This document shows, piece after piece, positions 12,258 to 22,620 of a stretch of 64,000 bases of DNA. Both the position numbers and the translations under genes were made by a program. The DNA is from Emmonsiellopsis sp. PD_33 (taxonomy: Eukaryota; Ascomycota; Eurotiomycetes; Onygenales; Ajellomycetaceae): contig JANTQF010000049.1 in NCBI GenBank assembly GCA_032988165.1, positions 1 to 64,000 on the forward strand. Direction: 5' to 3'. The notes beneath the pieces are model-generated. The model ran no database searches, was not told the DNA's origin, and was given only the letters and a program-made list of their open reading frames with translations. Numbering within the stretch: the first letter of the stretch is position 1; each line of letters opens with the position of its first letter.

Positions 12258-12402
12258 TGTGGGAAGGTTGAAGATCTCTCGTATTGCTACGCTAGCGAGG
12301 AATCTATCTACCGTGCGATCATGTAAGCGCGCTACGCCCAATCGCACGGTAGATAGATTCCTCACTAGCATAGCAATACAAGAGATCTTCAACCTTCCCA
12401 CA
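12258..12402. repeat. 145-bp near-perfect palindrome made from inverted LTR ends
   Basis: Two 62-bp arms (12258-12319 and 12341-12402) are inverted copies separated by a 21-bp spacer. They differ at only three positions, all CG in the left arm against TG in the right arm read in the same sense. The right arm matches the last part of the 3' LTR (about 17456-17517), which carries further C-to-T and G-to-A changes. The outer ends read TGTGGG and CCCACA. Open frames of 60-80 codons on both strands here merely mirror each other and are not genes. Confidence 0.85.
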
Positions 12403-12416
12403 GGTTATAGCCCAGA
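12403..12416 (+). other. Possible primer-binding site (initiator-tRNA half-molecule type)
   Basis: Immediately after the LTR terminus CCCACA comes GGTTATAGCCCAGA. It resembles the complement of the initiator tRNA-Met anticodon arm, GGTTATGAGCCC, with one base missing. Copia-group elements are known to prime from an internally cleaved initiator tRNA. The short, imperfect match makes this tentative. Confidence 0.4.
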
Positions 12417-13059
12417 TAGTACATTTTTTATTAAAAACCACTGCAATTAAGACTGGAAGGTTCACCCAACTCAAATATCTCATCAGATCTATAGTGTGAT
12501 ATTCAATTACCCAGAATTTGCACATCTTTTACATTTTTTCACACTCATTTTATAATTTCTTATGATATGAAAATTTTTTCAGACCACACAAATAATTTTT
12601 CAGACATCTCACAGGCACATTATCAGCAGATTTTTCAGACTATAACCACTCTGGCAATGTATAGGATGCCTGATGACATGCCTGATACCCCCTAACTGGC
12701 AGGCATCTCTGGTGCTCATCACATTATTTCAGCTCACTCTCTGGCAAGCTGTAGAGCCATCAAGCCTAACATCCAGACTATAGAGTCTGCATACCTAAAT
12801 GTGCAGGCCTTAGGGCCTGCCTATCTTAGTCCTACAGAGACTGCAGATGATGACACAGGTTGCATGTAGCTACTAGATAGATTATATGATGTACTTATAG
12901 ATTTAAATACCTTAGTCACTATAATATAAAGTGCTCTCATGGAGATGATAGCTCATCTCTTCATCTTTATTAAAGTCATATAAGTAACCCCCCTGTAGCT
13001 CACCATTCTATATGATATTATTAGAAAGAAATTACATGAGTATCAAAAGAAAGTTCAGC

Positions 13060-13980
13060 AGGCAATTAAGACTAAAGATATTATCACTTTTGATGGCACA
13101 AACTACAAGTTCTGGTATACTAAGATTCTCACAGATACTAAAGTTATCAGCACAACTAACATTCTATTAAAAAATCAAGATGAGAGCCCCTCTGAGTAGA
13201 CTCACAAATAGGCTAAATAGTCTGTATGATTAAAGGTATTATATCACTAAATTCTTGCAAGTCTGCAAGGTAATATTTAGGTCATACTTGGCACTCTGAA
13301 ATCAGATAACACTACAGCTCTGTGAGAGAAAATTAATATAAAGTACACTGTCTCTCTTGTAGAGAAGTGCATACTCATTGTTAAGAAGTTAATGACTCTT
13401 CAAGTTAAGAATATTAATTATATGCTCTATCAGTAGCATTTTCACTATCTCACTGCTTGTTATAGGGAGCTCTCAGTCAGATCAGAAGACATTTATTATG
13501 ACATATTTCTATTAGGACTTAAAGATTTTCAGAAGCAATTTATAAAGACTTAACTTGATGAGTTCTTTTCTACAGACTAGGGATAGATTGCAAATATTAA
13601 CATTAATAACCTTATAAAGTAGTTGATGAATCATTGTGACAAGAAATTAGCTAACTCCCCTCTAAAGAATCCTGCAGTGAATTCTATGAATATCATGCTA
13701 AATTCAAACTTCAATTCAAATTCAAATATAAACACTGCTAGCTCAAAAGGCACAAAGGGGAAATACTGCAGTCATTATAAGATTCCTGAATATAAGAATG
13801 ACCAGTGCTGACAGTTACATCCTGAGTAACAGCTGAAATAGCCAAACTTAGACAACTCAAATAAATCAGGTAATTCAGATAAGAATAAGAGTAATAGATC
13901 TAGTAATTCCAAGAAGAGTAAGAGTGGTAAAGATCTTATATCACATTAACCTTCTGTAAATACTGTGATAGTCTGGGGTG
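13060..13980 (+). pseudogene. Copia gag remnant with broken zinc knuckle
   Basis: Translation in the plus sense shows a copia-type capsid pattern beginning around FDGTNYKFWYTKI and interrupted by many in-frame stops. Around 13770-13815 the nucleocapsid knuckle can still be traced by spacing, but the second Cys and the His both read Tyr (KYCSHYKIPEYKNDQC). These changes correspond to TGT-to-TAT and CAT-to-TAT, that is, deamination marks on both strands. Confidence 0.7.
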
Positions 13981-14039
13981 AAGCCTTTTTAGCTATATCA
14001 GGTGATTCCTTAAGATCATGATATTTAAATATATATACT

Positions 14040-17000
14040 AGCTTCAATATAACTGGTGAATATCATTCAATGCTCAGCTATCAGCTGTATGAGAGCAACC
14101 TCAGTGTTAACATTGTAATGAGTAATGAGGTAAAGGTAGAAGGAATTAGCAATATGATTCTTAAAGTTAAGAGTAGTGACATTCCACTATATGATGTCCA
14201 CTACCTCCTGGATTTAATGGTCAACTTACTGTCATACACACAGTTGGAAGATCAGGATTATAGATTCACTCTATCTAACTTTACACTATCATATTTCATC
14301 TGTAGGGCCCCAAATGGTGTTACATTCAACACTGTACAAACTAGTAAAGGTAATGTATATAAGATTGTTGAATGAGAGTCTGAAATCAATGTCAACCATG
14401 TTAGTAGAGTGATTAATTATATTGCAAAATTGCATGAGTATGGGTTTCCCAATCTGGACTAAAAAATCAGCCTTGTAGCTGCAACTACTACTACTATGTT
14501 CTCAACCCCACTATTGGAGCTGCCTTCAGTCAGCAAAATGCTCATGGAATGGCATAGAGACCTTGGGCATGTCCATGCAGGCACTATTATTGTAATGTCT
14601 AAAAATCCTCATGCAGACATCAAGATAATCAGCTCAAAATCTAAGTTCTATTATGAAGACTACATCAAGGCCAGCATGACTCAGCATTTCTCTAAGACCT
14701 CTATACCTTGATTGATTCATTCAATCAAGAAGATTCATATTAATCTCACAGGGAGGGGTAAAATATTAGATGATCTATCTGACTACCCCCTGGAGTTCTG
14801 ATAAGAGATAAAATATTATATGCTCATGATGTGCAATGCAACACATTATAGATAAATATATTTTCTCAAGATAAAGAATGAGGTAGTTGATACTTTTAAC
14901 TACTAACTCAAATTCATGTGGAATATGGGGTTTACAGCCCCTGCATTCCTACATATAGATATAGACAGTGTTTTTCAGTTCAGCAAAATAACCAATCTGA
15001 TGACCTAATGGGGGATCAAATAGGAACTAACTATACTGTAGTTGCTACATCAGGATAGAGTCTCTAAGCACAGTATTCATATAGTGATAGGATATATGAG
15101 AGTAATTCTCAACCAGAGTAGATTATCCAAGAAGTTCTAGATAGATATTCTATATGTAGTTGTAGATATTATGAACAACACCTCAATATCTATAGTCCTA
15201 TATAATAAAAAGTTCTGGTTACAGACAGCAGATTTGGTTACCCCTAGCTCTCATATGATTTTAGTATGTGTCCTATTTAACATACTACCTCAGGTGAAAC
15301 ATTTTCACCACATCAGAGTGCCTGCATACACTCACCTGCATGGTTTGCAGAAGCTGGCAGATAAACTGTCTCCTCATATGAGACTGTATAAATTAATTGG
15401 ATCTATTGGAACCTCAATTTTTCAGCTCTGAGATCCTGAAGAAGATAAGATAATCTCCTCATCAGACATTAAATTCAGTGAGGATGGCATGAAAGATTCT
15501 GAACACAGAGTCTACTTCCTGCAGGATTTACTCAACCCTGAGGCCCTTATTAGGCTAATGAACAAATCAATTCATATAGAAGATGATATAGAGGCTTCTG
15601 TTGGCAGCCCAAATGACTTATAAATATAGCCCATAAAGTCTTATGCAATCTATATCCTCTTACCTAATACAGGTAGTCTACTCAAATCATTTAAAGACAC
15701 CATATCAAGACTAGGGAGGGTGAGTGAGTATTAACAAAAATCAATACAGCATGAAATCACTAACCTGCAACACCAAAAAACATGGCATCTCATCCCCTAA
15801 TTTGATGTGCCAGTCAGGGAATCAGTGGCCCTGAGCTACTGGGTATTCATCAAAAAAGACCAACCTCAAGATCTAAATGTAGATCCAGACAGAATCTTAC
15901 AAAAATCTCATTGGGTAGTTTGCAGTAACTAGCTCAAGAAGGATAGTAGGAAGGAAACCTACATGTCTGTTATAACTAACATTACAAATCATATATTATT
16001 CATAGTCACTGCAAAGCTTGAGTGGACACTATGACAGGCAGACATCATACTGGCCTACCTGCACAGTTACTTAGGCAAGGAAATCTATATGAGACAACCC
16101 ACTGAATTTGAAGATAGCACTCTAAATACACTTATCTGCACTGTAGGAGGGAGTCTTTACAGCCTAGATCTAGCCATAAAGATTTAGTATGACTTTTTGA
16201 CAGCCTACCTCATTAAATTAGAATTCATTGCAAGCTTGTATGACTCTGCCCTCTGATATCATAAGGAAATACCACATCTCTATATAACCATTTACATCAA
16301 TAATTTAAATATAATCTCTGAGATTCCAGAGAAAGCCAATTGGTTGGTGAAAGCTCTCAGTGAGAAGCTAGAGGTCAAAAATTTACACAAACTGTAAAAA
16401 TATTTGGGCATGAAAGTTGATTACTCACCTGAGAGGATTAAGTTGACTCACTAATACTATATTAAGCAATTAGTAGAGGATTTCTATATGGATGACATCA
16501 TTACAGTTCATACACCCATGAAGGAAGCTTTTCACATTGATAATTCTCCCATTTCTGAGAGTAAAGCAGGCTTTATGAAGTAGCATTATCAACAGGGCAT
16601 AGAGTGTATTCAATATCTTGCAGTCAAGACTCAGCCTAATATCACACACACAGTCTCATTACTCAGGCAGCACAGCTCCAACTCAACCCCAAAATCATGG
16701 AAAGCATTATTATACATCATCTGATATTTAAAAGGAACCCTAAATGTAGGCCTCTTTTATAAATGTCACACAGCTAAAAACAGTCTAATCTCTAAGTTTC
16801 CAAATGATGTCTACCTCCCCATCAGATATATAGATTCTGATTGAGCAGATCTATTAAATGATGATTGAAAATCTACATTCAGCTACATCTTCAAGCTTGC
16901 AGGATCCCTAATATCATAATAATCCATCAAATAGACCTACATATCTCTCAGTTCAAATGAAGCTGAATACATTGCACTCAGCAAAGTAGTTCACAAAGTA

Positions 17001-17290
17001 ATGTGGATTTAAAATCTCATGTGAGAGCTCAGATTCATAACTACATCTCCTATATAGATCTGTGCAGATAATAAAGGTATCATTAACCTCACCCAAGTCA
17101 CCACAATTATGGCTCATAGCAAGTATATAGACACACAATTCCACTATTTGCAATCTCAGTTGAAAAATAGTGTTATCTCACTAGAATACATTCCAACAAC
17201 CAAAATGGCCACAGACAGCCTCATGAAGCCTCTGAGTATAGTTGCATTTACATGTTTCATTAATTTGCTAGGAACTCTGGTGGGGAACAA
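14040..17290 (+). pseudogene. Copia pol remnant (protease, integrase, reverse transcriptase, RNase H)
   Basis: A string of open segments separated by stops, all in the plus sense. The pre-integrase WHRDLGH is near 14550. The reverse-transcriptase region starts near 15830 with a YWVFIKKD-like segment. RNase H is the best preserved part: the end of the frame at 17109-17300 matches the copia C-terminus (AHSKYIDTQFHYL, then MATDSLMKPLS). There is no intact open frame over 110 codons. Confidence 0.82.
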
Positions 17291-17396
17291 TGGAAAGTAA
17301 CAAGTCTGGTCATGTATCTAGGTTTTTTCTGCTGTCTGGCAACATTTTGTTGTTTTTCAGTGTTTTTTCATGAGATCTATGTATGTAGCTCTGCCT

Positions 17397-17405
17397 GAGA
17401 GGGGG
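17397..17405 (+). other. Polypurine tract of the copia element
   Basis: The run GAGAGGGGG directly precedes the 3' LTR start TGTTAG. This is the normal position of the plus-strand primer in LTR retroelements. Confidence 0.75.
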
Positions 17406-17517
17406 TGTTAGCTGTATGCCTCTGGCCTCCCAATCAGGCATAGTACACTTACATGATTGCATGATAGATAGATTCCTTGCTAGCATAGTAATATAAGAGA
17501 TCTTCAACCTTCTCACA
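17406..17517 (+). repeat. 3' LTR of the copia element (112 bp)
   Basis: Begins TGTTAGCTG right after the polypurine tract and ends CTTCTCACA. The last 62 bp match the right arm of the palindrome at 12341-12402 apart from C-to-T/G-to-A changes. The following five bases are ATTTT, matching those just left of 12258. The short length is normal for some fungal copia elements. Confidence 0.75.
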
Positions 17518-17850
17518 ATTTTCATGAGACTGTTCTGCTGTAGATTCACTGTATAAATACTGTTGCTCTGATAGAGTGCTCTGAAATTAACATTTATAAT
17601 AATATTATTACTATTTTTGAAGTATGTAAATCAAAGAACCATGTAAATATATTGTAATGTTATAACTATACTTCATGAAGTGCTCTGACTATACTTCATG
17701 AAGCACTCTAACTATACTCTATATAATATAATATTTCTGTAATGCTCCATGTAATGCTCCATCCACATTTATATATATATAATGCTCTGATTACCACCAT
17801 GCTTCATGTAACACTCCATTAATGTTTATATATATATAATGCTCTGATTA

Positions 17851-17952
17851 TGATAATACTCTAACTATAATAATGCTCTGACTGTAATAATACTCTAACT
17901 ACTATAATACTCTAACTATAATAGTACTCTAACTATAATAGTGCTCTAACTA
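17851..17952. repeat. Tandem repeat, 6 x 17 bp
   Basis: Six consecutive 17-bp units of the form TAATAATACTCTAACTA, each differing by one to four bases. It is preceded by a duplicated 23-bp segment containing CTTCATGAAG (about 17669-17713). Confidence 0.8.
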
Positions 17953-19450
17953 TATTACATTTAATATCTTCATGTAAATATAGTGATGACTATCATGAAA
18001 TCATCATGTAATTATTGTGATAGTATGATTGAAGAATTCAAGCATGATTTAGATATAATAAAATCATCATATAAATATTATAATAACACAGTCAGAGCAT
18101 CAGAGCATGATTTAAACATAATTATAATATGATTAGAGTATGATTAGATCACTATTTAACTACAGTCTGATTATAAAGTAATCTCCAGTTTAAATATATA
18201 TTCTTTTAGAGGCATTCATCATTAATTTCACATTTAGCAGTATATCTATTAAATTAATCTATAACTATTATTATTGCTGTTATTAACAGGGTAAAGTTGC
18301 TACAAGTAAAGAAAAATTGGCTCTGATAATTAATTTAGGGGGTGAGGATTGAGGTGATGTTGCTATTTAGAGATTTGAGAATCAAAATGATGTTGCCATT
18401 TAGAGGTTTAAGAATTAAGATGATATTTGCTTGGGTAATGATTTTACATCTAGTAATGTTGAGAGAGTAAAAAATCTTGAAAAGAAAACATTAGCTCTAA
18501 TAAGTATGATATATAGGGAGATACTCACTAAAAATAAGTGTTTTCTTTCCCACTCTACTGAAGAAATGAATCTGATTGCAGCTCTATACTTCTTAGATTT
18601 ATAATTGAATAATATCTTAGTAATAATGATAGTTCAGATGTGTACTTATACTACTATTATTACTAAAATATCATTTAATTATAAATTTAAGAAGTATAGA
18701 GTGGTAATTAAGTTCATTTCTTTAGCAGCTCTCAGATTCCTCAGTAGTAAAATATACCTCTTTTATATACTAATAAATCTTTGTGGCATACTTCCTATTA
18801 ATTGGGTATTTAAGTAAATTCCCACTATACTGGATAAATACATTTAATTGCCTCTTTATACATTGAAATGTCAGCTCTAACAATTATGATATAGAGAAAG
18901 ATACTCACTAAAATGAACTAAAATGCTGCAGACACTGTTCTTCACATCTCTCAACCTAAATACAGTTGAAGTTGAATATGAAGTTAAGCTGAGTTATTTA
19001 CAGTAAATTTAATTATCTTTTCTAGAATACTGTAGACACTATCTTATTTCATTAGTTCTTTAATGAATAATACTATAATGTCTTTTACATCAGAATATAC
19101 TATCTTTATCCTTATAATAATAATTATAATATTAGAATCATCCTGATATTATTCTTCATTATGATAGATCTGAATCTCATTAAAAATAAGTTTAAGTTTC
19201 TTTTCCCATTCTACAGGAGAAATGAACTTAATTGCTACTCTATACTTCTAGAGTTTATAATTGAATGAGATCTTAGTAATAATAGTAGTGTAGATATACA
19301 TATTATTAGTCAGAACAAAATATTCTTTATTAAGAACTGCATTTATTAATGATAATTTATTAGCTTCTATACTTCTAATAATATTAATTATAATTAGTGT
19401 AGCTTTTGACTTCATCTTCAGATTCTCCACATCCCTTAACCACTAGTTTT

Positions 19451-19565
19451 GATGATAGATGGTAGCCTAGGTTGATGATAAGTAGTAGCCCAGGTTGATA
19501 ATAAGTAGCAGCCTAGGTTAATAATAGGTGGTGACCCAGATTGATGATAGATAATAGCTCAAGTT
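19451..19565. repeat. Tandem repeat, 5 x 23 bp
   Basis: Five head-to-tail 23-bp units with consensus close to GATGATAAGTAGTAGCCTAG plus GTT. Unit borders fall at 19451, 19474, 19497, 19520 and 19543. Differences between units are almost all transitions. Confidence 0.85.
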
Positions 19566-19705
19566 GTAGTGAATCTATACAGACATTCATTTTTAATGAA
19601 TGTAACAACTTGTAAGTAGTCTGTCAAAAGAGAAAGAAAATAGATTGATGGTGTTAGTATAGATGCAGGATAGATATAGGTAGAGAAAAGAAGACTAGAT
19701 AGAGA

Positions 19706-19900
19706 ATATTCTTAATGATTTTAAATGTAATATGAGTGAATGGGAAATATTAGCTCTGACAGTCATTATATAGAGGGAAATATTCTTAGTGATTTAAATG
19801 TAATATGGGTGAATGAGAAACATTAGCTCCAACAGTCATTATATAGGGGAAATACTTTTGATGATTGAGATGTAATACAGGTGAATGGAAAATATTAGTT
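19706..19900. repeat. Tandem repeat of about 72-73 bp, under three copies
   Basis: Copies begin with ATTAGCT at 19749, 19822 and (truncated) 19894, with part of a preceding copy from about 19706. Single relatives of the same unit are scattered at about 18490 and 18868, so the array probably arose from a dispersed element. Confidence 0.7.
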
Positions 19901-21699
19901 TATCTAGTAGTGAAATATACCTCTTTTATATACTAATATACCTCTATGGTGTGCTTTTATTTTCTGAGTATTTAGTCTCATCTCATAGAACCAGGTATAT
20001 TGACCTATGCTTGCTATTATAGGAATGTCTTTCAGAAATTGAATCTAATATAAGCCTCTCCATTAAGTTTATAGGCATCACTTGATAAATCAATGTTATG
20101 ACATATATTGATCATCTTTAGAATATTTACTGGGTTAAGCACTGAATTACTTGATAAATTAATATTATAATACATATTAGTAATCTTCAGGATATTCACA
20201 GGGTTGAGTACTGGGTCATGAGTGGGAATGTTGTTCTATATTTAACTCTAAATGTTACTTATTGTAGGAGATATTAGGGTCTGCTCTGAGCTTATTGCAT
20301 GAGATTACATAGGAGAGCCTATTAGTAAATCTTATCTGTAAGGTACACTAAATGAGCTATCATACTAAGTAGGTATTAGTGTAGGAGTCTTCTACTTCTG
20401 AGTATATTATTAAGAAGAGAATGATTATGTACAGGGTAATAAATTGACTCATTAATTGCTATTAAAGAGGATTTCAGGATTTAAAAGCAGCTAAAAAAAT
20501 GATATATCCTATATACAGTGTAAAAGCTTGATGTCTTTAGGGCTATATTGCAACCTGCCTCTAAACTTATATTAGATCAGTATAATATAGAGACTTGGTT
20601 TTCACACAGTAGGAAGGCTGATTATTGTGTAATCCCCAGAATCATCACTTAAAATTAGTAGGTCTAATAACTCATCAGATCCAGTTGAACTCATTAATGT
20701 GATTATAAAAAAGATCTGATCATCATATTCATATAAGTTATAAATAAAAATAGCTTGAATCTAATTAATTTTTGAATTTCTATACTTAATAACATCCTCT
20801 TATATAAGTATTATCTGATGGGTTTCATTACTATATAATAAATAAGCATATAATCAACAGCATTCTAATGAGAATAAGAGATGGTACTTAGATATAAAAG
20901 TAATTTTTTAGTAAAATTAGAGTGGCTTTGGCCCTGATTCCAGAATGGATGGTTTATTCCAGTCAAAACTGTATGCCTATCTTAGTTTTTGAAGGAATGA
21001 ATGGACATTTAGAAGGTTTGATATTTAATTTATTAAAATTCCCAGTATATTTATACTATTCTTTAGTGATAGTAAAGATATAAGATTTATCTACAGGGAT
21101 TTCCAGGTATGATCTGGAAGGTTCTCTAGTATATATAATTTATTAGTTGAAAGAACATCATTGAATTTGTGATCATCAATCTGAATCAGATTAGTCAGAA
21201 GAATGAGATAATGTTTATGGATTTTCCTTAATTTCTCTCTAAGTTCTGACTGAGAGTCATTAAATGCATCATGAAAAGCAAGCTGAACTATCTGATGAAA
21301 ACTCTTCTATTAAAGTAATATCTTTTTAATGTCATAATGATTTGTATGGTGAATTAGTTGTTTATAATCTCTATATTTATTCTCCTCCATTAATATGTTG
21401 CTGTTGTTGGTAGTTTCATATTCTCTGATTTTATTGATATAGTGTAGTTTAATATATATATTTAGTTGGTTTTTCATTCCAATAAAGGATGCACCTTTTT
21501 TTGTAGAGAGAGCTAAGTCTTACTCTAAACCTTCTATTATAATAAAGATAGAATATCTATCTAGTCTAGTTGATATTAACATCTGACTTGGTGCTGGAAA
21601 TGCTCATTGACTCTAACTTACTAACTCTACATGAGAAGGAGCTTAGGCTTATTGTACTGTATTTACTGCTGCATCTAGAAAGAACTATAAGTATTAATA

Positions 21700-22620
21700 A
21701 GTAATAGTAATGATTTATTAGATTTCTTTTGAATCATGAACAGCTAGATTATATGATAGTAAGATTGAATTGCTTCTTGCAATTACTATAAATACATTAA
21801 TAGTTAAGTTTACTGCTGAGGTACTAAATTTTGAGAATACTAGTAGGAGTATTCTATGGATTTAATCTTTAAGTTATAAACATTTAAGGCTACATTGCAA
21901 TATAAGTGGTATCAGAATGGATGCCCAAGCATGCTCTTGCAGTTAATACTTCTCTAAATGAGTAAGAGGTAACTATAGGTATACTCATTTTTAAGGGAAA
22001 AGAAAGGTTTATAATATTCAGAGATACTCAGTCTTTCTGACTGGAGTTAATGCTAATTCTACCAGTATAGAATGAGCTATTTTTGAAATCTCTAAATACT
22101 TACTGTGTGTAGGATTGAATGGGAAGAATATAATCAGATTTAAACTTAAATATATCTTAAATAGATAAGAGTCATTATCTATTAATTTACTCCTCTACCA
22201 CAGCTTTTTTTTCTTTGTTAGGTTTAGAGCACTCTCTACCTGGTATCAGACCTATTAAGTGTTATAGTGATAGTGCTTGTTTTGAATGATATTAAATGAT
22301 AAATCTGATCTCTTTCAGTCTTCAATCAGACAGCTCTGATATGAGTACTCTATACTTGAGCCTTTAATACTGGTATTCCTATTCTGCTGTGGCATATCAC
22401 CAATAAATAATAAGCAGGAAGAAATGACTCAAATAGTATCATCATTAATGTTAATCAGAATGCCCTCACCATCTAATTGTAGGAATTCAGGAGATAAGGC
22501 TCTAACAGTATCTGAGAAGTTTATATCATATAAACTAAATATCATTATAAATAGATTATTACACTTCTTGTGTTCAGCTGTACTCAGAGCTGAGATTCAG
22601 TACATACCCATTAAACTCTA
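21700..22620 (-). pseudogene. Decayed Tnp2-like (CACTA/Plavaka-like) DNA transposase fragment
   Basis: Reading the minus strand from 22620 downwards gives a conserved fungal transposase pattern interrupted by stops. GDMPQQN is followed by a Cys-containing segment, then NKHYHYNT, which corresponds to the family's RYHHxT. Next comes FFPFNPTHSKYLEISKI, then a TPVRKTEYL segment, and finally LQEHAWASILIPL at about 21960-21900. These blocks occur in this order in fungal Tnp2-type transposases, recalled from family knowledge rather than searched. The borders of the element could not be found; it may extend from about 20.4 to 24.6 kb. Confidence 0.6.

Larger units (their letters stand above)
12258..17517 (+). 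mobile_element. Decayed Ty1/copia-type LTR retrotransposon
   Basis: The plus strand keeps the copia order with many stop codons. A gag-like segment runs about 13060-13980, with a zinc-knuckle remnant near 13770-13815. A protease-like region covers about 14040-14370. A pre-integrase motif (WHRDLGH) sits at about 14550, with the integrase core after it. Reverse transcriptase covers about 15780-16560. RNase H covers about 16940-17270, with SLSSNEAEYIAL and later ICADNKG. Stops fall mostly where Gln or Trp codons are expected (CAG/CAA to TAG/TAA, TGG to TAG/TGA), as in repeat-induced mutation. A polypurine tract and 112-bp 3' LTR close the element. The left LTR is replaced by the palindrome at 12258-12402. 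ATTTT flanks both outer ends. The element is clearly inactive. Confidence 0.88.
17518..21699. other. AT-rich, CpG-free decayed repeat DNA
   Basis: No intact gene. The stretch is made of decayed repeats. Related copies of a motif around TTAGCTCTAATAAGTATGAT recur near 18490, 18868, 19749 and 19822. A second pair of related segments lies at about 18550-18640 and 19200-19290. Three short tandem arrays within it are listed separately. Frequent TAG/TAA stops and lack of CpG match heavy C-to-T mutation. Confidence 0.6.

Noticed and set aside
12159..12450. Open frames on both strands starting MGRLKIS
   Set aside because: They are mirror readings of the LTR palindrome and share sequence only for that reason.
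19451..19565. CRISPR-like array
   Set aside because: Units are head to tail with no unique spacers, and the host is eukaryotic.
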